64,000 bases of DNA, taken from positions 17,707-81,706 of the forward strand of contig NZ_JABSNO010000014.1 in NCBI RefSeq assembly GCF_013294015.1, read 5' to 3'. Position 1 is the stretch's first letter; each line of letters opens with the position of its first letter. Shown piece by piece: positions 35,424 through 44,212 of this stretch. The stretch comes from Frigoriflavimonas asaccharolytica (GTDB lineage: Bacteria > Bacteroidota > Bacteroidia > Flavobacteriales > Weeksellaceae). The notes under the pieces are model-generated. The model saw only the letters and a program-made list of their open reading frames with translations, did not search any database and had not been told where the DNA came from. The position numbers and the translations under genes were made by a program.

Positions 35424-37043
35424 TTATTCTTGATTTTTGATGATTTCTTTCAGTTCGACCTTTTCTTTTTCACTTAAATTTATATAAATAAAACCTTGCT
35501 TTAAATTATCTCCAATTTTTTTGGGAAAAATCCCAATTTTTAAGTAATCTCTTAAATATGAAGGACTGATGGCTGGTAAATCGGTATCAAAACTGAATGG
35601 ATAATTTTGTACAATATTAAAAGTTAAATTACCAATGGTATACTCTTTAGATTTTTTCCAAACATACTCAGGAGGTTGGTACCACTGTTCTTTTTGAAAT
35701 CCGGTGAAAAATTCTCCCAAGCGAAAACTTGGTATTTGTGATTGAATAATCTTTGGGAATGTAAATAAAACGATTAAACAAAAACTTAAGACAGAACTAA
35801 AAATTATTGCTAATTTTTTAATTTTTAATTCAAAAAATAATACGATAAAAATTACGAAAAATACATCTATAAAAAAACGATATTGCGCTGAAAAAAGAAG
35901 AACAAAAATGCTTTTAATTATAATTGCAACCCACAAATAATAAATTATTTTCTTTTTTTTGATAAATGTAAAAACGCTAAATACAATTAATGAAATGATA
36001 AACAAATAATGCATTTTTGATTTTATTCCCCCTATTAAAAACCACTTTTCTATATATCCCCAAAAAGTAAATTCTTGTATTTCTGAATAGCTAAACTGCA
36101 TGTCGTATGTTTTCATTTTTGCCATTTCTGAAGACAATTGCATCAATGCTGGATTTGATTTCCAGGAGATTCCCAGATCTAGGATTGTCATTGGAAATAT
36201 GGGATACCCAAAAGTCCACATATTTTTAATTAGGAATAAGATGAATAATAAAACTCCTACAATGGAAAATTTCAAATTTACTTTAAGGTAAAAAATAGAA
36301 TAAAATAATGTAAAAATTGGTAACCAAACTAAAGTTGGTTTGATGGTAAAAATAAAAATTGAAATTAAAAAAAGTTGAGCTACCTTTTTATTTCCGAGTA
36401 AGATTTCTTGCAAAACCATCAATGAAAAAACTATAGCAGGTAAATCTGGACTCGGAGATTGCACGAAAAAAAATAAAACTGGAAATAAGCAGAAATGAAT
36501 CCATGTTTTTTTCTCTAAAATATAAATAGCATAAACTAAAAGTACTACGGCATTTATTTTCAAAAAAGAATCTGTAAAGTTCGAAAAACCTGCTTGCAGA
36601 ATATGCCAAGTAGACATTTGCCCTAATATTAAATCTAAATTTGAAATACCCTTCACCAAACCAACTTCTGAAATCCATTTAATAGTTGGAACATAATATC
36701 CAAAATGATCTAAAATAAATGGTGAAAAAGAACCGAAAAATATTATTAATAACACCAGTATAAGTGTAGAATACTTATATTCCTCTAAATAAACCCAAAC
36801 ATTTTCATAATTTTTGAAATAAAAAAAAGAAGCAAAACCAATGCAAATTGTAGAGATTTCTACGATAATATTGAGCGGAAAAAAGAATGAAAGGAACGTC
36901 CAAATTGTAGCTAGAAAAAATATACCTGAGAGAATTTTCAAGGATAGACCATCACCAATTTTCCCGAAAATTTTCGTGAAAAAATTACCAAAACCCATAA
37001 AAATTGGGATATAGAAAATAAGTGAAAATAAAATAAACAGCAT
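35424..37043 (-). CDS. Multi-spanning membrane protein (glycosyltransferase-like, uncharacterised)
   Basis: 539 residues from the ATG at 37043. A TTG at 37070 would extend it by 9 residues but that codon lies inside the preceding gene's terminator hairpin, so I reject it. About 11-12 hydrophobic segments are followed by a short C-terminal soluble part (about residues 450-539). It resembles GT-C-like membrane proteins of the LIC_10190 type found in several Bacteroidota, but I cannot see the acidic loop of mannosyltransferases. Function unknown. Confidence 0.6.
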   Translation of the reverse strand: MLFILFSLIFYIPIFMGFGNFFTKIFGKIGDGLSLKILSGIFFLATIWTFLSFFFPLNIIVEISTICIGFASFFYFKNYENVWVYLEEYKYSTLILVLLIIFFGSFSPFILDHFGYYVPTIKWISEVGLVKGISNLDLILGQMSTWHILQAGFSNFTDSFLKINAVVLLVYAIYILEKKTWIHFCLFPVLFFFVQSPSPDLPAIVFSLMVLQEILLGNKKVAQLFLISIFIFTIKPTLVWLPIFTLFYSIFYLKVNLKFSIVGVLLFILFLIKNMWTFGYPIFPMTILDLGISWKSNPALMQLSSEMAKMKTYDMQFSYSEIQEFTFWGYIEKWFLIGGIKSKMHYLFIISLIVFSVFTFIKKKKIIYYLWVAIIIKSIFVLLFSAQYRFFIDVFFVIFIVLFFELKIKKLAIIFSSVLSFCLIVLFTFPKIIQSQIPSFRLGEFFTGFQKEQWYQPPEYVWKKSKEYTIGNLTFNIVQNYPFSFDTDLPAISPSYLRDYLKIGIFPKKIGDNLKQGFIYINLSEKEKVELKEIIKNQE

Positions 37044-37080
37044 AAAAAAAGATTGCTTAAAAATAAGCAATCTTTTTTAT
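37044..37080 (-). terminator. Terminator between lipoprotein and membrane gene
   Basis: Perfect 9-bp stem GATTGCTTA / TAAGCAATC with a four-base loop and T-runs on both sides. It follows the glycine-zipper lipoprotein gene and touches the ATG of the next gene. Confidence 0.85.
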
Positions 37081-37095
37081 AAATAATTTAAAATA

Positions 37096-37644
37096 TTAAT
37101 TTGTTGGTTGTACTCTACCTGTTTTTCTATCTTTTGCTCTTCCTATTGTATACCCAGTTGCACCACCAACTACACCACCAATAACGGCTCCTGCACCTCT
37201 ATTTTTTTTACTGATAATTGCTCCAGCTGCAGCTCCACCAACTGTACCTATAATTGTACCTTTTGCAGCATCACTAATTCCTTTTTTCTGTGCTACTGGT
37301 GCATTTGTAGAAGAACCAGAGGATGTTCCTGCATTTGAATTTGATGTACTAGCTCTAGGAGTATTATTTACGTAAACGGTTTTTACTTTTTCTGGCTGCG
37401 GAGAATTTTTAACTGGTGCAACTTTTATTTCCTTTTCGTTTTTTTCTAAACTATCGGATTTTTTTTCTTGTTCAAAAGTAAATCTCTCCTTCTCTATGGC
37501 TAATTTTTGTTTTTCAATTTCCAATTGTCTTACTTGAAATTCCATTTTCTGGTCTGCTAAACTTTTTGTGGTCTCTTCTTTCTCTTTATTACAAGCCGTA
37601 AAACTCATTAGAGAAACTATACCAACTATCATTAACTTTTTCAT
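37096..37644 (-). CDS. Glycine-zipper lipoprotein
   Basis: 182 residues with a lipoprotein signal ending MSFTAC (Cys18). Residues 25-70 form a Glu/Lys-rich coiled coil (QLEIEKQKLAIEKERFTFEQ), then a Ser/Asn/Thr-rich linker, and from about 125 a glycine zipper: GTIIGTVGGAAAGAIISKKN and GAGAVIGGVVGGATGYTIG. The zipper may insert in a membrane or form oligomers. Function unknown. The antisense frame (37108-37338) encodes a spurious Cys-rich ORF. Confidence 0.8.
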   Translation of the reverse strand: MKKLMIVGIVSLMSFTACNKEKEETTKSLADQKMEFQVRQLEIEKQKLAIEKERFTFEQEKKSDSLEKNEKEIKVAPVKNSPQPEKVKTVYVNNTPRASTSNSNAGTSSGSSTNAPVAQKKGISDAAKGTIIGTVGGAAAGAIISKKNRGAGAVIGGVVGGATGYTIGRAKDRKTGRVQPTN

Positions 37645-37739
37645 AACTACATTTTTTCAAATTGGATGTGGGTTATTCAATAGTACAACCAAACTTGTGT
37701 TAATAAAACGTTAAAAGAACTATATCTGGTAATTATATA

Positions 37740-37769
37740 AAAAGAGCTGTTGAAATTCAACAGCTCTTT
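37740..37769 (-). terminator. Terminator downstream of tRNA-Cys
   Basis: Stem of about 12 bp with arms AAAGAGCTGTTG / CAACAGCTCTTT, followed on the minus strand by a T-rich run. It directly follows the tRNA-Cys. Confidence 0.85.
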
Positions 37770-37843
37770 TGGAGGTTTCGAGCGGATTCGAACCGCTGTA
37801 GATGGTGTTGCAGACCACTGCCTAACCACTCGGCCACGAAACC
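37770..37843 (-). tRNA. tRNA-Cys (GCA)
   Basis: On the minus strand a complete cloverleaf: acceptor GGTTTCG / CGAAACC (7 bp), D-arm GCCGAGTGGTTAGGC, anticodon arm GTGGT-CTGCAAC-ACCAT with anticodon GCA, and T-arm GCGGTTCGAATCCGC. The discriminator base is U, as expected for Cys tRNA, and CCA appears to be encoded. A terminator hairpin follows. Confidence 0.95.
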
Positions 37844-37899
37844 GTATTTTTTAGAAGTGCAAATATAAGGTTTTTAATCTTTTTAAATGTACTTTTATT

Positions 37900-38454
37900 T
37901 TAAAATTTTCTTAAATCTATTGTGGGCTTATTTGGAATTGCAATATCTTGAGAAGATTGATTTCCTAAGCTATTCAAATCGTGCTGACTTTTTAGCGCTT
38001 CTTCAAATTTTTTCTTTACAACTACCCTAGTTTCAGACCAACTGTCATGCCATCCATTTTCGCCTAAAAAAGACAAGGCATTGAATGGAACGAGACGAAT
38101 AATACTCCTTAAAAAAATATCGTAAGTAGTTGGTGCAGTACCATCTATCTTCACAACGATGGTTCCTGTCACATATTTTCCAAGCGTGCGACCTTTAGAA
38201 AAGTACTCGAAAACAAAATAGTACACAATTAGTATACTTGAAGTAATGATAATATCTAAAAAAGAATTCACATTTTCAAAGCTGTCTAGTAAGTCCATGA
38301 AGAGATCTATCCCGAAAAAGCTTGATAAAATTCCCGCAAATAAACCCAAAAAGAAAAATAAAGACATAAATGCAACTCTATCTATTAATAAATTTACAAA
38401 TCTTGTCCCTTGACTTGCTTTGTTGTCTTTTACAATTTTTAGATATTTCGCCAT
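37900..38454 (-). CDS. RDD family membrane protein
   Basis: 184 residues. Three hydrophobic segments; the RDD-type features are RFVNLLIDRVAFMSLFFF with the first Arg/Asp pair, and FEYFSKGRTLGKYVTGTIVV. The C-terminal tail of about 50 residues is hydrophilic. Role unknown; the family is often linked to ion or small-molecule transport. It lies alone between the tRNA and the DUF4403 gene. Confidence 0.8.
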   Translation of the reverse strand: MAKYLKIVKDNKASQGTRFVNLLIDRVAFMSLFFFLGLFAGILSSFFGIDLFMDLLDSFENVNSFLDIIITSSILIVYYFVFEYFSKGRTLGKYVTGTIVVKIDGTAPTTYDIFLRSIIRLVPFNALSFLGENGWHDSWSETRVVVKKKFEEALKSQHDLNSLGNQSSQDIAIPNKPTIDLRKF

Positions 38455-38480
38455 ATTTTTTTTTCAAAAATAGGGAAAAT

Positions 38481-39848
38481 TTACATCCCTTTTAATATTA
38501 ATTGCAATTTTGCTTCCGTTAATATAATTGCAGTAATTCCGTTTGGTGTAAGAAGAATTTGTTGCGGTTTTAATTTAAAAACCTGCCCGCTAATTTTCAA
38601 ACCTTTGTAATATTCTTTATTGAAAGCTTCTTCTATACTTTTTTTAGAACTTAATTCCAAGTCTGAAGTGGGAATTCCATATTCCTCTTCTATCATATTT
38701 ATGATTTTACTTTTAAACAAAAGCGTCAAAGTTTTTTGGAAAACGTTTTTTGTTTTTAATCTAAATTTGGTATCAGAAAGTACAATTTTTTGTTTTGTTT
38801 CATCGTAAACAGGGATACCGGAAATATATGAAGTCCCACTGATAGTACCAAAAGTTTCCGCTTCTATGGTAATTCGATCTTCTTCGCCATAGACCTTTAT
38901 TTTTTCTATTGTGATATCTGATTTACCTTCTCTAAAATCATATTTTTTATTGAGGAATGTTTGCTCTGCAATTCTTGTTGCTTCTTCAAAAGGAATGTTT
39001 GTGGTTGTATTTAATGTAAACGTATTTTCCAAGTTTGGCACAAAATTGAAGTTAGCAATCCCACCAATTGTTGGCGAAATTGCAGGCTTTACACCTGTGA
39101 AAGTCTCTGAATAAACATCAATACCAATAGAAGTTTGCAATTGATCTGCATAAAATTTCACTGGGGTAAGATTTATTTTTAAAGGGGTGATTTTCAGCCA
39201 AGTTTTGTAATCTTCGGAAACCTCAAAAGGTTCTGCAAAAAGATTCCATGCCGTGATTGCTAATTGCTGAAAGTTGAGTTGTTCTTTCATCTGTTCATCA
39301 ATAATTTTGGTAAATTTCGTCTGCTCATCTTTCAAACTTTTATCTACCAAAGAGGTAATGGGAATTTTTACTCTACCAAAATCTAAAACTGGTTTTGTAA
39401 CCCATTTAAAACTATTGGCAGTTGTTTTTGTATCTATCGTCCAGTTAGAATTTACTTTTAATTCTGTGCTGAAGTACATTTCTGTTTCAAAAGTAGTGCT
39501 TTGATAATTGTATAAACCAAAAGTTCCAATACCTTTTTCAGCCCAAATTTTCAGTGGAACTGCTATTATTAAATTATTTTTTACACCACCTACAATTCTA
39601 ATCGGTTTTGCTTTCCAGACTTTCACTTTAAATTGGTCGTTGTCATTATCCTCATAAGAATTGTCTTCGAATAGTAAACCTTGCACAGAAGAATTCACCA
39701 TATTGCTGATTTCGCTCAAAGGAATTTGAACTGGCATCGTAATGCTGGATTTTATTTTCGGGAAAACGTAGGTTGGATTTGAGAATTGGACTTGTGCAAA
39801 TCCAAATGTGCTAAAAATTATAAGAAATAATGAGATTAAATTTTTCAT
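38481..39848 (-). CDS. DUF4403 family exported protein
   Basis: 455 residues with a signal peptide (ends GFAQ). The beta-rich sequence with repeating strand pairs (ITMPVQIPLSEISNMVNSSVQG, VKVWKAKPIRIVGG and similar) fits DUF4403, a family of large exported proteins of Bacteroidota that may have a tubular or lipid-binding fold. No catalytic motif is seen. Function unknown. Confidence 0.75.
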   Translation of the reverse strand: MKNLISLFLIIFSTFGFAQVQFSNPTYVFPKIKSSITMPVQIPLSEISNMVNSSVQGLLFEDNSYEDNDNDQFKVKVWKAKPIRIVGGVKNNLIIAVPLKIWAEKGIGTFGLYNYQSTTFETEMYFSTELKVNSNWTIDTKTTANSFKWVTKPVLDFGRVKIPITSLVDKSLKDEQTKFTKIIDEQMKEQLNFQQLAITAWNLFAEPFEVSEDYKTWLKITPLKINLTPVKFYADQLQTSIGIDVYSETFTGVKPAISPTIGGIANFNFVPNLENTFTLNTTTNIPFEEATRIAEQTFLNKKYDFREGKSDITIEKIKVYGEEDRITIEAETFGTISGTSYISGIPVYDETKQKIVLSDTKFRLKTKNVFQKTLTLLFKSKIINMIEEEYGIPTSDLELSSKKSIEEAFNKEYYKGLKISGQVFKLKPQQILLTPNGITAIILTEAKLQLILKGM

Positions 39849-39948
39849 TTTTAATAATCAGAAGTTTATTTGAACCATTAAGCGATTAAGGAAAATTAAG
39901 TTGGCTGCATTAATTTGAACTTTGAATTTCAAATATTGTACCTTAAAT

Positions 39949-40308
39949 CTAAAACCTTTTTTCAATTTCCACGCTTACACCATCCATTTCGCCTTTCATT
40001 GGTGGATTAGTTTTGGTGAGTTTCACTTTGATGAAAGAGATTTGAGGGAATTTATTTTTGGTTTTGTTTATGATTCTTCCAATCACATGTTCCAAAAGTT
40101 GAGAAGGAATCGCCATTTCGTTGTGCAAAATATCGTTGATTTCTGCATAGTTGATGGTATCCTTTAATTCATCAGATTCCGAGGCTTTTTCTAAGTCCGC
40201 CTGTATTTCTACATTGAGAATATAGTTTGTTCCCAGAATTTTTTCTTCTGGTAAAACGCCGTGAAATGCGAAGATTTTTAGGTTTTCTATGAGGATTTTT
40301 GTGGTCAT
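39949..40308 (-). CDS. folB: Dihydroneopterin aldolase
   Basis: 119 residues, full length for FolB. Visible: FHGVLPEEKILGTNYILNVEI, NYAEINDILHNEM, LLEHVIGRIINK, and FIKVKLTKTNPPMKGEMDGV. It makes 6-hydroxymethyl-dihydropterin in folate synthesis. Located 10 bases after an uncharacterised small membrane gene; no other folate genes are nearby. Confidence 0.93.
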   Translation of the reverse strand: MTTKILIENLKIFAFHGVLPEEKILGTNYILNVEIQADLEKASESDELKDTINYAEINDILHNEMAIPSQLLEHVIGRIINKTKNKFPQISFIKVKLTKTNPPMKGEMDGVSVEIEKRF

Positions 40309-40318
40309 TACTTAATTT

Positions 40319-40672
40319 TTACGATAGAGAAGATTTATTCAAATTAATAATTTTACCAATTTTTGTGAAGACTTTATATATAATAAACCAAAAAATTGTT
40401 GGGTTTAATAATGTAAATAAGGTGTTTACTAAATCGTTTTCAAAATTAAAATACTTAAAAAAATGAATTGGAAAAAGAAAAATATAACCTAAATAATCGA
40501 TGAAATCACCTAGATAATTGTCTAAAAAAGAAGCACCTTCATCTTTCATAAATACTAAAATATATAGAACAAATAGAATGATGAAAAATGATATAAAAAT
40601 TTTTAAATTGAATTTAATAGTTTTCAAAATATCTGTTCTTAAAAACTTTGTCAAAGATTTAAACTTAGACAA
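40319..40672 (-). CDS. Small membrane protein, function unknown
   Basis: 117 residues, start codon TTG at 40672. It has two to three hydrophobic stretches (LKIFISFFIILFVLYILVFMK, YIFLFPIHFFK, NPTIFWFIIYKVF) with a short basic end. No family is recognised. It lies 11 bases after the orphan antitoxin-like gene and 10 bases before folB. Confidence 0.5.
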   Translation of the reverse strand: MSKFKSLTKFLRTDILKTIKFNLKIFISFFIILFVLYILVFMKDEGASFLDNYLGDFIDYLGYIFLFPIHFFKYFNFENDLVNTLFTLLNPTIFWFIIYKVFTKIGKIINLNKSSLS

Positions 40673-40683
40673 AGTGGATTAAA

Positions 40684-40902
40684 TTATTTTTTAGTAGCAA
40701 ATCTTTCTGACCTCACTTCATCGACAATTTCTGAAATTTCTTCAAGACTTGGCGCAGAATCTGCGTTTTTTCTCATCTCTTTAAGATAAGATTGCATTTT
40801 AGAAACTGGTTCTTTGGATATTTTAATTAGATTGAGATTTTGCAATTCTTTAAGCAATTGTAAAGCCTTCGGATTTATAATTTCTATTTGTAGTGCTTCC
40901 AT
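40684..40902 (-). CDS. Orphan antitoxin-like small protein
   Basis: 72 residues from the ATG at 40902; an upstream codon at 40953 would add only a short hydrophobic stretch, which I take as wrong. The protein (MEALQIEIINPKALQLLKEL then SKMQSYLKEMRKNADSAPSLEE and an acidic-basic end) resembles VapB/RHH-like antitoxins in size, its N-terminal strand and its C-terminal acidic helix. No toxin gene follows; the next gene encodes a membrane protein. Function is not proven. Confidence 0.5.
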   Translation of the reverse strand: MEALQIEIINPKALQLLKELQNLNLIKISKEPVSKMQSYLKEMRKNADSAPSLEEISEIVDEVRSERFATKK

Positions 40903-40986
40903 AATAATCAAAGTTAATAAATAAAAGGTATAGATGAATAAATAAAATTTCAACTAAATAAATAATCTCATTCAAAGCGAAAATCT

Positions 40987-41054
40987 GCAGCCCAACTTGA
41001 GTGGAAATCCTTTTTTGCAAAAAAAGATTGGGAACGGAAGGTGGAAATTGCTGC
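40987..41054. repeat. Structured intergenic element near nadA
   Basis: An inner hairpin (AATC-CTTTTTT / AAAAAAAG-ATT, about 41006-41029) lies inside an outer GCAGC / GCTGC pair. The text GAGTGGAAATCC ... GATTGGGAACGGAAGGTGGAAATTGCTG resembles an intergenic element I remember from many Flavobacteria. It could be a mobile palindromic repeat or part of an RNA leader. Confidence 0.4.
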
Positions 41055-41064
41055 CCAAATAATT

Positions 41065-42075
41065 CTACTTAATACTCGTGCTCATTTCCAGCATCTTCTC
41101 AATTGGAACCAATGCTTTCAATCTTAATTCTTCGTCCATTGTGATTTCTGGAATTTCGTATTTCATGCAGAGATATAGTTTTTCCATGGTGTTCATTTTC
41201 ATGTAAAAACATTCGCTGCAATTGCAACTTTCATCAAAAACTAGAGCGGGAATTAACTCTTTTTCTGGTGCGCGTTTTCTCATTTCGTGCAAAATTCCTT
41301 CTTCTGTTGCTACGATAAACTTTTGACAGTCGTCTTTTTCTACATAATTAAGAAGCGCAGAAGTGGAACCGATGAAATGTGCTAAATCTAAAACTGGCGT
41401 TTCGGATTCTGGATGAGCGATGAGTTTTGCATCTGGATTTTCTGCCATTTGCTGGGCAATTCTTTCCATAGAAAAAGCTTCGTGCACGATGCAAGCACCA
41501 TCCCACAAAATCATTTCGCGACCTGTTTTTTTCATCAGATATTTACCCAAATTTTTGTCTGGCGCGAAAATTAAAGGAACATCTTTTGGCAAAGAATTGA
41601 TGATTACTTCCGCGTTTGAACTGGTTACGATGATATCCGATTCCGCTTTGGTTTCTGCATTACAATTGATGTAAGTGGCAATCATCGCACCTGGATGTTT
41701 GGCGCGCATTGCTCGCAAACCTTCTCCGCTACAACCATCTGCAAGAGAACAACCGGCTTTTAGATCTGGCAAAACTACTTTTTTTGTAGGATTCAAAATT
41801 TTTGCAGCTTCTGCCATGAAATGTACGCCGCAAAATACGATCATATCTGCATCTGTATCTCTGGCTTGCCTTGCCAATTGCAAAGAATCTCCCAGAAAAT
41901 CTGCAATATCTTGTATGTCTGATGTTTGATAATAATGCGCCAAAATAATGGCGTTTTTCTCTTTTTTTAGTTCCAAAATTGCTTTCACCAATTCTTCTCC
42001 TTGTGGAAGAGCAATTTTATCTATTGCGGAAAAATCTTTTACGGGTAGGTTCATATTTGTGTTTTTTGTGCTCAT
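41065..42075 (-). CDS. nadA: Quinolinate synthase A
   Basis: 336 residues, typical length. The 4Fe-4S cysteine ligands are in FCGVHFMAEAA, KAGCSLADGC and the late SCNCSECFYM; HYYQTSDIQDIADF and ATYINCNAETKAESD are family blocks. It makes quinolinate from iminoaspartate and dihydroxyacetone phosphate in NAD synthesis. It follows gmk with a 6-base gap, in the operon yicC - hypothetical - gmk - nadA. Confidence 0.96.
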   Translation of the reverse strand: MSTKNTNMNLPVKDFSAIDKIALPQGEELVKAILELKKEKNAIILAHYYQTSDIQDIADFLGDSLQLARQARDTDADMIVFCGVHFMAEAAKILNPTKKVVLPDLKAGCSLADGCSGEGLRAMRAKHPGAMIATYINCNAETKAESDIIVTSSNAEVIINSLPKDVPLIFAPDKNLGKYLMKKTGREMILWDGACIVHEAFSMERIAQQMAENPDAKLIAHPESETPVLDLAHFIGSTSALLNYVEKDDCQKFIVATEEGILHEMRKRAPEKELIPALVFDESCNCSECFYMKMNTMEKLYLCMKYEIPEITMDEELRLKALVPIEKMLEMSTSIK

Positions 42076-42081
42076 TAGTTT

Positions 42082-42645
42082 TTATTTTGTAAAATTTTCA
42101 ATTATCTGTAAAATCTCTTGTTTTGCTTTTGTCAAATCATCATTAATTAAAACGACATCAAACTGGTTTTCAAACGCTAGTTCTTCTTCCACTTTTGCCA
42201 ATCTGGTTTTGATAGCAGCAATATCATCTGTATTTCTACTCAATAATCTTCGTTCCAACTCTTCTATAGAAGGTGGTTTTATGAAAATTGAAAGTGCCTG
42301 ATCTCCGAAATATTTTTTTAAAGCAACACCACCTTTCACATCTACATCAAATATAACTACTTTTCCGTTTTTCCAGTTATTTTCTACTTCGGATTTCAAT
42401 GTTCCGTAAAATTTCCCGGGATAAACTTCTTCAAATTCTACAAAAAATTCTTTTTCAATATTATTTTTAAATTTTTCTATGCTGATAAAATGATAATCTT
42501 TGCCATCTATCTCTTCGCCTCGCAAATTTCTGGTGGTGCAAGAAATTGAAAAGGCTAGATTCTCAAAATATTGCATTGCGTGAGCTACCAAAGTAGATTT
42601 TCCACTTCCGGAAGGCGCTGAAAAGATGATGACTTTTTGCTTCAA
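42082..42645 (-). CDS. gmk: Guanylate kinase
   Basis: 187 residues. P-loop FSAPSGSGKSTLVAH, the guanine-binding TTRNLRGEEIDGKDYHFIS, and KGGVALKKYF with FIKPPSIEELERRL. It phosphorylates GMP to GDP. The start codon is TTG at 42645; no earlier ATG is available. It sits between an uncharacterised exported protein (3 bases) and nadA. Confidence 0.95.
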   Translation of the reverse strand: MKQKVIIFSAPSGSGKSTLVAHAMQYFENLAFSISCTTRNLRGEEIDGKDYHFISIEKFKNNIEKEFFVEFEEVYPGKFYGTLKSEVENNWKNGKVVIFDVDVKGGVALKKYFGDQALSIFIKPPSIEELERRLLSRNTDDIAAIKTRLAKVEEELAFENQFDVVLINDDLTKAKQEILQIIENFTK

Positions 42646-42648
42646 AGT

Positions 42649-43245
42649 TTAAAATTTAATGTTAAATTCTTTTCGAATATAATTTAATATATCAACAAAA
42701 TAATTAAGTTCATCAATTTCCGGATAAATTTCCAAATAACTTTCTGGATTACTATAATTAAATTTATTTATCTGATTGTGAGATTTATAATCTACTAAAT
42801 AACTATTTCCATCAATGATAGTTGATTTTGCACTTATTATTACTAAATCTTTTTCTTCATCATCAAAAACAACTTTATTCTTTGATTTTTTGTATGTAAA
42901 GTTTTCTTCTTGCGGTAAATATTTAATGTTTCTTGCTTCAATATTCATAAAAATTTCTTCCAATTTTTTATCTGAACGAAGTTTAGTAATTATCGGTGCA
43001 ACCATTTCAAAATCATCTTCACTAATTTGTTTTGGCAAAAACCATTGAATAAGTTCTGCTTTCCAATTTTTATTTTCTTCGTAAATTCTAAAAACCATTC
43101 CGCTATTTGTAATGCCTCTATCTTTATAAATCCTCAATTCTCTTTGATTTTCAATTTTTGCTGAAAGATTTGTAATCTTATCTAAAGATTGACAATTGAT
43201 TGCAATAGCAGAAAATAATAGAATTATTATTTGAAAATATTTCAT
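42649..43245 (-). CDS. Exported hypothetical protein between yicC and gmk
   Basis: 198 residues with an N-terminal signal peptide (MKYFQIIILLFSAIAINCQ, possible lipobox at Cys18). The remainder is hydrophilic with no recognised motif. It begins directly after yicC and ends 3 bases before gmk, so it is likely transcribed with them. Its insertion into a conserved yicC-gmk pair is unusual. Function unknown. Confidence 0.55.
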   Translation of the reverse strand: MKYFQIIILLFSAIAINCQSLDKITNLSAKIENQRELRIYKDRGITNSGMVFRIYEENKNWKAELIQWFLPKQISEDDFEMVAPIITKLRSDKKLEEIFMNIEARNIKYLPQEENFTYKKSKNKVVFDDEEKDLVIISAKSTIIDGNSYLVDYKSHNQINKFNYSNPESYLEIYPEIDELNYFVDILNYIRKEFNIKF

Positions 43246-44103
43246 TTACAAAACATTTAGTGTCTGCTCCTTTATTTTTTCCAAATCGTCTTTCATCATC
43301 ACTACCAATTTTTGAATTTCGGCGTGATTGGCTTTTGAACCTAACGTATTGATTTCACGTCCAATTTCTTGTGAAATAAAACCGAGTTTTTTGCCATTCA
43401 ATGTTTCGGTTTCCATTACTTCTTGGTAATATTTCAGATGTTGAGACAAACGAACTTTTTCTTCTGCGATGTCCAGTTTTTCTGCGTAATACGCCATTTC
43501 TTGGTAGAATCTTGTTTCATCGATGTTATCAAATTCCTTCAAGGTTTTTCTGTAGCGCTCTTTTACTGCATCTAAACGGATGTCTTCGTATTGTAAAACT
43601 TGTTCTAGATTCTCTTCTATACTTTTGATGTTTCTAGATAATTCTTCTTGCAAGATATTCCCTTCTACACTACGGAAATCAGTAAATTTTTGAAGTGCTT
43701 CTTTAAGTAGATTATCTACATAATTCCATTCTTCATCATTCAAATCATCTTTTTGCACCGTTACAGATTCTGGCAATTTCATAGCGATTTTTAGAAATTC
43801 TATTTCAGAATCCTCTGTAGAAATAGCTTTTAATTGCTGGATATAATCTTGCACAATTTCATTATTAATGATGATATTGTTCTTGGCTTCTGTATTTTCT
43901 ATATTGATGTAGCAATCTATTTTGCCTCGCATCAAACTATCATTCAGAGATTTGCGAATTTCAAATTCTTTTTCTTTGTATCTGTGTGGAATTTTTATGT
44001 TGAGATCAAAGGTTTTGCTGTTTAAAGATTTTAGGTCGATGGTTATTTTTTTTCCGTCGAAAAAACCTTCGCTTCTTCCAAAACCTGTCATGGATAATAT
44101 CAT
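43246..44103 (-). CDS. yicC: YicC family endoribonuclease-like protein
   Basis: 285 residues. The start MILSMTGFGRSEG, the central SLNSKTFDLNIKIPHRYKEKE, and the late ETLNGKKLGFISQEIGREIN with SKANHAEIQKLVVMMKDDLEK mark YicC_N plus DUF1732. YicC proteins are reported to act in RNA turnover. It is the first gene of the operon. A TATCTTTG-type box (44120-44127) precedes its ATG. Confidence 0.93.
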   Translation of the reverse strand: MILSMTGFGRSEGFFDGKKITIDLKSLNSKTFDLNIKIPHRYKEKEFEIRKSLNDSLMRGKIDCYINIENTEAKNNIIINNEIVQDYIQQLKAISTEDSEIEFLKIAMKLPESVTVQKDDLNDEEWNYVDNLLKEALQKFTDFRSVEGNILQEELSRNIKSIEENLEQVLQYEDIRLDAVKERYRKTLKEFDNIDETRFYQEMAYYAEKLDIAEEKVRLSQHLKYYQEVMETETLNGKKLGFISQEIGREINTLGSKANHAEIQKLVVMMKDDLEKIKEQTLNVL

Positions 44104-44119
44104 ATTGCTTATTGTGTTA

Positions 44120-44127
44120 CAAAGATA
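44120..44127 (-). promoter_or_regulatory. Candidate -7 box before yicC
   Basis: TATCTTTG on the minus strand, 16 bases before the yicC ATG. The same octamer is found at 31229 and 63631. Confidence 0.4.
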
Positions 44128-44212
44128 AAAATTTAATTTTGCAAAAGAGATTACTTAATATATTAATGTATGTCCGTTTTTAGTAATAACATTACTGAAT
44201 TAACACAATATA

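Noticed and set aside
37044..37070. TTG at 37070 as start of the membrane protein
   Set aside because: It lies inside a perfect terminator hairpin; the ATG at 37043 is better.
37108..37338. Cys-rich open frame on the plus strand
   Set aside because: It is exactly antisense to the glycine zipper and Ser/Thr-rich linker of the lipoprotein gene; composition explains it.
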